Shown: positions 45,001-56,300 of the stretch, in pieces | How the letters are laid out: each line of letters begins with the position of its first letter | How positions within the stretch are numbered: the stretch's first letter is position 1 | Assembly (NCBI GenBank): GCA_025617745.1 | Contig: CM046864.1 | Span: 29,507,162 to 29,571,161, forward strand | Direction of reading: 5' to 3' | Length of the DNA stretch: 64,000 nucleotides | DNA from: Heliocidaris erythrogramma | Lineage: Eukaryota; Echinodermata; Echinoidea; Camarodonta; Echinometridae | Translations under genes and position numbers: made by a program | Notes under the pieces: model-generated | Databases searched by the model: none | Told to the model about the DNA's origin: nothing | Seen by the model: only the letters and a program-made list of their open reading frames with translations

Positions 45001-48000
45001 CAAAAACTTCCACAACAAAGTGGAAAGAACCGGGGAAAATAAACAGAAATGCACAGAAGATAAGAAATAGAGGAGAAGCCGTAGGGCTCGGGTAGCCTGA
45101 ATCTAAATGAATTTGTAGATTAAAAAAGGTATCGCGCGCGATAGCTAGCTAGCTATAAGTTATAGAGCCGCCTAGCGCCTATTACTAGTATACCGTACAT
45201 AGCCGCTTTCGCAGTAGTAGTTCAAGCGCGCGAAAAATCCCTTGTTGCTGGGATACGTTGGCTTTGAATATTCATTGCAGGCTCGTACGGATTTGAAGTG
45301 AAATGGCAAATAATGGGTCTAAAAGTCTTCTAAAATTCATAAACCTGAAATAGACTTTTGGTGAGACGAAGTAATGAGTGTTTTGATTGGCCAAAATATT
45401 TCTGCATCTGCAGGCGAAGTTTGGGGTCATCAATCTTTCTAGTTTCTTTCCTGTCACTATCTGAACTGAAGTTCCTATACTTTACTACAGGGTCAAAACT
45501 TCAAGGTCACACAGAATGTGCAGGGGTCAACCAATCATCACCAAAATCTAATCGATTCTTTCCTGTCACTTTCTGAACATTCCCTGAAAATTTGGTGCAA
45601 ATCCGTTCACCCGTTCTCTTGTTATCTTGTACACAAACAAACAAACAAACAAACAAACATACAAACAAACAAACAAACAAACAAACAAAAAAAAAAAAAA
45701 AAAACATACGGAGCCCTTTACATAACCCTGCCGATTTCATCGGCGTGGGTAATAAAAAAATAAGGGTATCATAACTACAGAGAACTAAAAGATAAAGGAA
45801 GAGACAACACTGTGCAGAGTAAACTCAAAATATGAAATCAAAAGACAAAATATCAAGATATATTGGAGTGAAAGTTAAATCATAACAGGCTCTACACAAG
45901 GGTAGAGTCTCCATGTATGTTTCAACCAATATTTCATCTCTGGGTACAAAATAGAAATATCTTCAAAAAGAAGAGATCTAGATTTGAAAATCAGCATAAA
46001 ATGGAGATTCCTAATGGCAGTTGTTTATGAAGTTGATTAAGAGGGATATGAAGGATAACCAATCTCCACTCTCAGAGAAACATCTTATTTTTTTTTTACC
46101 TTCCCTGAAAATTGTCCAAATGTAGCTTTTAGGCTTGTGTAATGATGAATAATTTATGTATGCATACCTATAGCATATTATGATATACACAGGTACTGCC
46201 CAAAAGTCTGTGGTTGTGGAAAATATTACCTTAGCTTTATTTAGATCCGACAACCCTTATCAGCACAAAGTGCATTGGAAAAACCACACCTTACCAGGGG
46301 GGTGTTTCATAAAGCTGTTCGCAAGTTACGCACAACTTTACGCACGACTGGTGATCAGTTCTTGTGCTAAATGATTGAGAATGTGATTAGTATAGCACCC
46401 AAGAACATGTTCCAATCGTTCGTAAAGTCATTTGTAACTTTACGAACAGCTTTATGAAACACCCCCCAGGTACTCATTCAACACCTGGGTTAAAAGAGAC
46501 AACTTTAGATAAAATGCCTCGTCTAAGGACATACACACCAAGCAGAGATTTGAATCCTCAACCTCTGGACTGAGAATCAAGTGAATAAACCACTACACCA
46601 CGATGCATAACTAACCTAAGATCTCTAACTACATTCTGTAGCTGTTGCTGTTTGAGAAGAGTCTTGAATTCCATGAGATCTTTGCGCTGCTGCTTCTGAT
46701 CAGAGATCTGCGTCTCGACACTCTTACTGAGCCGGGAAATTTCCTTCTCCCTTTTTCTCTCAAACGGAGACTTGTAACCCGTGGTATGTCCTGGAACATT
46801 ATGAATAATCAAGGGATGCAATAGAGCCGCATAATAAAGTACCGGTATGCAATATAACTAAATTCATAAAACTTGTTATCAGTAACAACTGCCACATTTC
46901 AATGACAAATTTGCTCTCAGCCAATCAGATTCAAGGATTTCAGTAGCTTATAACAGTTCTTGCAACTTGTTATTAATAACAATTTTTATGAAACAGGGCC
47001 TGAAGTGGAATATCCATCAAGAAAACCATTAAACACGTAGGCCAGTTTTCATAAAGACTGACCAAGTTAAACCTGGTTAGACTTAGTCCACTCATTTATG
47101 GAAAGCCAAGTGTCAACCTCCTGATTTCTTTCAAATTACTTGAGTTCTATAACAGAATGGTAAAAGGATCAAGTCTAGAAATGAACATCAGGTATTTATT
47201 TCATGAAGACATGATTTACGTTTGTTCATTCAGTTACAGATGTAGTTCAGATCAGGTTTAAACTAGGACTAAAGTTAATGATTTACTGAATACCACCCAC
47301 TGCAAAAATATCTCAAAAAAATTAAAGTAGTAGGATATGTTTTGGCATTTTTTACATTTGGAAAAACATCTTACCTTTCTCATTACTTGACCTTGACCTG
47401 ACTTTGACAGAGCCAGCATCTGGTGACCTCTTCACATCTGGAACATGTTCCCCCGACCTTTTGACCTTTGACTCAGGATGGTGATCAGAGGGAAGAGTGG
47501 GGTTGTATCTCTGGTGGTAGGCATACGATCGATGGATCATCTCTCGCAGAATCCGCAGACATTCTCGGAACCGCGAGAAATCTGAGACACCTTCGGAGTG
47601 GAATATAAAAGACGAGCATGGTCATGCATTAAAATTTCTTCATCATACTTCCACACCGATTGCTTGATTTCTAAGAATCATATTGTATGCCACGTTGGTA
47701 TTTTTTGAATGTCAAGATCATCTCTTTCTTGCTTCAAATGTTCTTGAGATTTCAATCTGGACCACAACATCCCTCAACATGGCTTCAAAATCTTAAAAAA
47801 AATCATCTACAAGATGAAAAGTCTTTAGACTGTGTACCACAAGTAACAGGATCCAAATTAATTTGAAATTTTCCTTCAAACATTTTCCTTGGGGATAGAG
47901 GGTACAGGAGCTCTATATCTTTTTAAAACAAGTGGGCACTGTTTGAAGTGAAATATAAGTCAAATTGGCAACAAAATAATGAGGGGAGGTGGCATATACC

Positions 48001-51000
48001 CATTAGAAAAAGTGGCTATTTCCATCCCTTCAATACATTCATGTTTTCATTTGTATTGAGTCACAGGAAGATAAGTACATGTACATGCATACAATAAAAT
48101 AAAATTAATTAATTTAAAAAATTAAATAAACTAAAAAGTATTTAAATTCATCATATTCAAATAAAATTCATCATATTCAAATAAAATTCATCACATTCAA
48201 ATAAAATTCATGCAATTTCATTCTGGAAAAAATCTAGAAGATGAAAAAATATTCTGCCTCTCAACTTAAACACATACTGATTTAAAAATCTTTTGAATTA
48301 AAAGAATCTCATTCATGAATTGTTTGAATCTATTTCTACCTACCTGAAGCTACGGGGTCCGTCACTCTACCACTCACAAACCCTTGCATGATCCTAGCAC
48401 ACAGCTGCCTGCCTTCTTTAGTAAGGCCACTCCCATTGGCTGGTGCAACCACAGGCATGGGGGTATCAGCCAATAGGGAGGGAGCTTTCACAGATGATGA
48501 TGATGATGATGGTGTAGTAGAGTCAGATGGGTGGTGATGAGGGGTAGACTTGTGCGAGTTCTCATTCTGTCAATGAAGACAAAGTATGGTATAAGCAGGT
48601 TACAAACATTAAAACAAAAAAAATAAAGAAAACCCCTGAAAGGAGGAGGGGGGGGGGGGCATTCTCTGTACAACCTTGTAACCATGCATGCACGCAGGGT
48701 TCTTGCCAGCGCATAGCACCCTTGGTGCAAATTGAGAAATACGCTGAATCATTTCAACAATTCGGGTATGCATCGGAAATCGTATAGGAAATTCTTATTT
48801 ATCAACATAATGTGAATTGTTATATTATTATTATGATGTGAATTGTTATATTATTGTTGTAATGAAAGTGACTCTAAAATCCAATACCATTTCTTCGATT
48901 GCTAATCCAATTACTGCGATACAAAATTTTTATTAATATCCTCATTTTTTGCTGCATCCTGCATTGCTCATGCCCACTATATTTTAAAGACTATTCAAGA
49001 CTAAATCCAACCCTATTTCAGCATGATAACAGTTTTAAAGTTCCCTGTTGACGACTGACAGAGTATACTGCCAGAAATGCCAAGCTCATTTCATTGCAAG
49101 AAACAAACAGATCTTTCTAAAAGTCACTCAAGAAAGAATACCTCAGTTCTTTTAACTACTTTCCTCATCTTTCTTATCCCTCTATCTACTGATTGTACTA
49201 TATAGTAAGAACTTCTTTCCTTCTAATAAGGAAAAACCAACATTCTTTTATGAATGTGTTTTCGGTTGTAGTGCATTTAAAGTACAAACAATCGATTCTA
49301 AATGGCAGATAATGTATCAAATACCAAATTACTCTTCCACAAGGGATTGTGTGTAATACAAAGGACATGTACACACACATGTATGCAAGTTTGTTTTGAA
49401 TACCTTTACAGGGTCACCTTGAGTAATCCTTGACTTGAGAACTCTGATTTCTTCTTCCAGACTAGCTATCTTCTTCTTCAACCTTTCAATGATCGTCTTG
49501 TCATCGATGACCTCATTTCGACTGAGAGAGGACGAAAGATGGAGGTGACACATTTGATAATGCTAATTCAATTTGGCCTCCTACTGTGGTATACTGGTGA
49601 AGAATCAGGGCCCTGTTTCATAAAACTTGTCATCAATGACAATTTGCAGTAACTGTTATAAGGTACTGAAATCCTTGCATCTGATTGGCTGAGAGCAAAT
49701 TTGTCGGTAAAAATCAAAGACAAGATATATACCTGATGAATTGCCCCCCTGGACTACCTCACAAGAGGTCCTAGGTTCAATCCTTGCTCGGTGCCTACAT
49801 CTTTGGTGTTCTAGCCACTTTTTTCTCTCTTGCCCCAAGTGTTTTAAATGGTAGCAAGGTTGGGGTAGGCCCTCAGGAAGAATAGTGCTAATGCTGATGA
49901 GGCTTCACTGGGTACATATGATTATATATCTATCATTGTGTGGCCAGCAGACAAGCGCTAACATTTTGTGGTTTGGCTCAATAACTTTTGATTCAGAGCG
50001 CTAAAATATATACCAAATACATAGTAGAAAGAGCACAAATTTCTGCACACATTGTGTCCGTTTTTGTTGCATGACCATATTGCGTTTGATACCAGGAATT
50101 TTAAAAGGGAGAAATAAGCTTTAACATCCTTAAATTGCCAACATATTGAGAGATTCAAAGTCGTTGCTTTTTATTGAAATTGGCAATTTTTTCAACTTTT
50201 CAACAAACTGTCCAACCATGTATGTTGTTTCCAAAGACATCACACCTTATTAAAACCATGTAGCACTAAAAGAAAAATATTGTTGCCAATTTCAAGAACA
50301 AATTGTGATCAATTTAGCCCTTAACCCTAAAAAGACTGGGGTATTTAGGAGGCTGGAAAAACTGGGGGGGGGGGGGGGGGCCTAAAGGGCCCCCCCTAAG
50401 ATCTCGGCTGTTGATTGTCCGATTGCAACGAAATTTGGTATACCGGTACATATAGTTCATTATGTTTTCTACATGAATGCATAGTCAAATTAATCTTATT
50501 ATTCTTATTTTTGAAAATATGAAAATATAGTTTGAAAACAGTACAGTCAAACCTGTCTATAGCGGCCACCGAAGGGAAACGGAAAAAGTGGCCGCTATAG
50601 ACAGGTGGCCGCTATGGACAGGTCGGCGGCCATTTTTAATTTTTTGCACATACACTGTTACACGCAACAAAGTTATAGTATAATAGTGTACATGAATCCA
50701 TATATATCACTTAGGAAAACAAGCTATAGATCAACAGATTTGACGTATAACATGTCATATGATATATAAATGCCAAAATAATATGCTTTGTTGTCAATAA
50801 ATGAGAAAAATAATAGATATACGAGCAATCTGTGTAAAATGAATTTTCCCTCAAATTACCACGTACGTACCACCCGCGGTGGACTGCTGTTCTTGATTTT
50901 TATACTTATAGTCTAAAAACGATGTCTCATCATGCTTTTGCTTCCTGTCAAAAATTACAATAATAAGTTTATCTTTTGAATAAAATCGTGCAATCAATTT

Positions 51001-53270
51001 TCATTCAATAAATATTTGCCTTTTGAATGGTTTAAAAGAAGCGATAGAAGGTGCTCGCTTGCATTCGTCGAAAGTGCGAACGTCGACAATGGCCTGGATC
51101 GCCGGTGGACGATCCAAGTCGAGTTTTCACGCCGTTTTTCAGCAGGACAATCTCTCGTACATGAAATCATTATTATTGATCTTCAAAAAAAATAATACTT
51201 GGGTAGTATTTTATTATTTTCACTTTCTAAAAAATATCACTTCTTTATTATTTTTTTCAAAAGTTGTAACGCTTTAAATTCTTTTTTTTATAAATCTTTT
51301 AAAAATAAAAAAATATATTGAAGTGTACGAGCCTGTGCTATTGCGCAATGGCGATCAATATCAATGCAATGCGACCGCGATAGCTTAGGCGAACAATACA
51401 ACTAAAGTGCAGGGGATTGCAGCTGGATGGTGCGAAGATTACGTAAACGAACAATACTAGTGCTTAATTCTTACTAAAAAGACTTTTAATCTCTAAGTAG
51501 TCGGCAATGTGGTGAAACTATTAGATCTTCATGGCCATTGTAGAATCTATTCACGACGTTTGTGTGAGAGTGTGACTGAGCTAGGACTCGGTAAACACAT
51601 TGCGCCTATGGCAAAAACTACTTTTTTGTGCATGAAGCTACGGCTTGACTCGATATTAGTGGCCGCTATACGCGGTCAGATATTGTCCGAGGGATACATA
51701 ATGGGTGGCCGCTGGCCGCGTTAGGCAGGTGACCGCTATATGCAGGGTCTACAACACAGTAATTTCCTGCGGGGGATTTTTTGGTGGCTGCTATAAGCAG
51801 GTGGCCGCTATAGACAGGTGGCCGCTAAGACAGGTTTGACTGTATCTGTAAATATTCATTCCAGTCCCCATTGACTTTACACACTAACGAATGCAAAATA
51901 TCGAATTTTTCTTGACATGCCTTAAGAAAACATGACGTAACTCTGTTATCGTACACGCGGGGCATGCAAATTTGGTATCAAAAGTTGCACAAAACTCTAA
52001 AGAAAAAAGTCCTGAAACAGCAGCGCGAAATCTTTAAGCGTTACAAAGTAATCGCAGTTTATGTCGAGGGGGGGGGGGCCTTTTAGGCCTCCCCCCCAGT
52101 CTTTTTAGGGTTAAATGTACCTGTCCTGAAAGGGTTAAAGGGATACGCCACGGGGCGGCCGTGGGGAAAGTCAGGATTGCGTAAGCCCCATTCACTAGTA
52201 CACAAAGTCCGTTGGACTAAGTGGGATTACATTTCGACTGCACGAAGCCGTCCGAATCTCGCACGAGAGCTCGAGCTCAGGCGGAGCGTGCATGTTTGTG
52301 CGGCGACCAGTCTATCGGAGGTTTGCGCCCCGCGGGGCAACGGCATGATCAGGTAACGATCACGGTGCCCTCTCGCGGCATTAAAACGTCCACAATCTGC
52401 GGTTGAGTATCCCTTTAAAGGGGGCCAATCACCAAAAAACACCATATGTGAAGGGATCCATGCAGCTATACTTGCACAAAATATCAATCATCTTCAAATG
52501 TTAAATCTGTAAAGATATACTACAAAATTACTCTCTAAATAAACTGAAGATTAAGATAAAGTTGAGTCGGACTGTTCATGGGATTTTGGAAAAAACTGTC
52601 TCAAAGCGATCGATTGGGAAAGACTGCTTATGGAGTACATAAGAATTAGTGCATACTGTGGGGTGTTGGAATCATCACAATGATAAGAAATGGACCCAAT
52701 CTCACAGAAAAGTACACAGAAATGGGTATATAGGACTGCACACACCTGTGGCATGAATGTCAAATACTTCTGCTATTTCTTGTCATATATTTAATATAAG
52801 GGCATTTGAAGAGCATGCAATCCTTTTCCATATGACATTTCCTCTATGGTATTCTTCAAAGAATGAGAAAGCTCACAAATTATTTTTCACCTTTTCCACA
52901 ACTCACCCTTCTTTATGAAGCAAGAATTGACATGCATACCTGATCTTGTTCTGAACGGCAGCTACCCTCATGGCAAAGCGACACGTTGAGAGGGATTCAC
53001 TCAGATTGACCGCCTCGGCTGATATGGTAGCTATCATTGCTGTCAGACAGTTTCCTCCTGATCACAACAAGAGAAAGGATCAATGAATATCACAGAAAAC
53101 ATTAAGCTCAAAAGCTAATTAATAACAGTCGGGTTCAAAAAGAGCATATTCCTCAGGAGACAAAGAATTGAACACTGGCTATTAATGATTGATGATAATG
53201 ATGATAATGATATTGATAATGATGATAACGATAATAATGACAATAATGATGACGATTAATGAAAATGAAA

Positions 53271-53309
<39 letters not shown>

Positions 53310-56300
53310 TTTATGATGAACTTACCCAGGCTGTCTCTTAAGACCATGGTAAGTAGTGAGTTACGATATGGAATGTGCCGGTGACCTCCCATGGACATGG
53401 ACCGATGATATGGCAGTGATCGAGTGCTAGATGCACTCCCGATCCTGAAAGACAAAACAATAAATTGAACCCTTTGAAAAAAGAGGGGCATTATTCTCTA
53501 AAAACTGCCCATTGTTTTGGTGGTCTTGCGCCGGGAAGGGGCAGATATCTTATCAGTATCTCAAAAGATTATCAAATTAGAGCAAATTAATCATTCATAC
53601 ATTCCCACATATGACAATTCAGCACTGCGCACAATGCAATACAAAACACTCATGTACTTTTTAAACAAGGCACAAGTACCTTCTGTTCCTGACAGGTCCA
53701 GCACTCAAGGCTCTCCTATGACCTTTGACCCTCGATCCCTCTCCGTGACCCCCTTGCAAGGCAATGATGACCCCCTCCAGGTGATGGAGGGAAAGGTTAA
53801 TGGACTTGGCTTCATGGAGTTGCTGTCCTGCTATCTTGGTCTTTGCTACTCGCTCAGAGCCGGCTAGATCCACAAGGTGTAACTTGGATCTACATGTATG
53901 AAACACAGTAATACAAAAAGGGAGACAATAAGACTACTAAATGTATAAACAGGAGAGGCAGCCATTATGACAGGTTAGGCTGTATCTTAATATCATTCTC
54001 AATCTTTGTAATTTTAATTTGGATATTAAAGACATCATAAGATCTAGGAAGCCTCATTAGAGAGGTGACCATTTTAATGACCATCCAAACCTAAGGATTT
54101 TATTGCAATCAAATGATTTGATTTAATCTGATACTTCTTATTGACTGTGTGTGAACCCTTCTGTCTTGCTTTGGTATAAATAGTAAAGACGGCGTGGGAT
54201 TTGGATGACTCTATTAAAGACAGGTGGCCCTAACAGAGAGGTGGCCACTTAAGGCTTGGGTTTACGGCAGGTTTTTTTAAAGCCTACTGCACTTCACATT
54301 TGTGTATCTTACAACACAAAAAAAAGTGAGTATGCGTAGGACCCTTATTGCGCACAACTACCTTTTTCATCCCAACTTGCCATTCATTTACACATTAAAA
54401 AAACGGCGGCATATGCGAACGAGCCATAAGATAGGTTTGACTGTATCTTAATTTCTCAATCTTTTTAATATATATTTTCTCAGTCATTAAAGGGGAACGG
54501 TATCCAATTTCCAGTGTATCTACATGTACATCACATTCTACAATATATATTCCAAGAGGGAGATGATATAACCTTATAGACAGGTGGCCTTGATAGAAAG
54601 GTGGCCATTTTGGCATGTTTCACAATAGACCTGTTTACTAATTAATATCAATTTATGCATGTTTTTCTCCAGAACCCCTAGTTACCAACTATTTAGTGCA
54701 CCTGTTTTTATGCAAAATGGCATCCCTATGGACGGAATCCATTTTGCATACATTAGTTGTTGCTATGTCGGGCAAGCCTCTGGCAAGCTTTTGAGTCGTC
54801 ACGAGAAACTTTTGTTCAACAAGTATGCATAAAAGTAGTAAACAGGTCTGTTTGATGGCAATGATGGGAGCGTTTCATCAAGCATTTTTGTCAGTGATTT
54901 TTATTGACAACTGTTATACATGTAAGCTACTGAAATCCTTGCATCTGACTGGCTGAGAGCAAATTTTGTCAGTAAAAATCACTGACAAAACACTTGATGA
55001 AACACTCCCCTGATTTGATCTGCCCTGATACTTACTTGTTGACTGCATGTGAACCCTTTTGTCTTGCCTTGATATAAATGGTAAAGACAGCATGAGATCT
55101 GGATGACCTTAGGTTCATGGGAGTCTCAGCGACCTTCCTATTCGCCTGTCCCTGCAGCAGCAGAGACTGCGCAACCCGCTCATCCGCCGCTAGGTGCATG
55201 GAGAGGTTGCGTACCATGCAGGAGTTGTTTGGTCCATCAGTGACGCTGACCTGCGGTAGAATCAAGGTAGGTCTCTACTTTAGATATATCGATTATTGTA
55301 ACTTTACTTCTATCTCTAAAAGAATGTTGACAAGTGGAAGCTGAGGGTTTTTGGTCATGTAATTATAAGAAAAGTGGGCACTACTGACAAACATTTAATC
55401 CAAGGGGCAATGGAAGGAATGTTCAACAACAGCTTGAAGGGTTGCTTTCAAGGTGTTGGCTTGGGGCATACCAGTATAGATATACATGTATTTTGTTTTA
55501 ATTCATTTTTACCAGTGTATTAGTGAATGTCCACTACACACAGCTTAATTCACGATTGAAAAAATGATTGAGACTTTAATCAATTTCCCTTCATTGCCAT
55601 ACTAAATGCTGCATTTCATTATTATTAAACATGTATACATGTAACTACATTGCCAGGAATTTATACTGGGGTTGAAAAGGTCATTGTGTGACAATTGGAT
55701 GAGGGTTCCAATGTCACAATATGTGAAGCTCAAGTATAACTGTAAAAAGACCTTTGGTAAATGAACGAGTTACATGTATCTCGGCTAGGTTAAACTTCAT
55801 TGCTAGCAATGATACTAGGGTTCAAAGGTCATTGTGTGATATCTTGAGTAAGGGTTTAAAGGTCAAGTACGAATGTAAAATGACATCTCTGGTAAATGGA
55901 TAAGTAACATGTACAGTATCTCAACGAGGTTAAGCGGGAACTACATTGCCAGCAATGGCCGTGCTAGGGTTCAAAATGTCATTGCACGATACCTTGAATT
56001 TGGGTTCAGGGGTCATAGTGTGGCCTACATGTATGTTGGTTAGGGTTTTACAGGTCAGGTACAAATGTAAAATGGCATACCTTTGGTCAATGAGTGAGTT
56101 ACATTATATCTCAGCTGGGGTAAGTGGGAACTATATTGCTAGCAATGATACTAGGGTTCAAAGGTCATTACGTGATATGTTTAATGAAGGTTCAGGGGTT
56201 ATAGTTGATTAAGGTTTTACAGGTCAAATATAATATGTAAAATGACATACCTTTGGCAGATGGGTGACAACATTGCCAGGTCGAGTAGTAGGGTTCAAAA

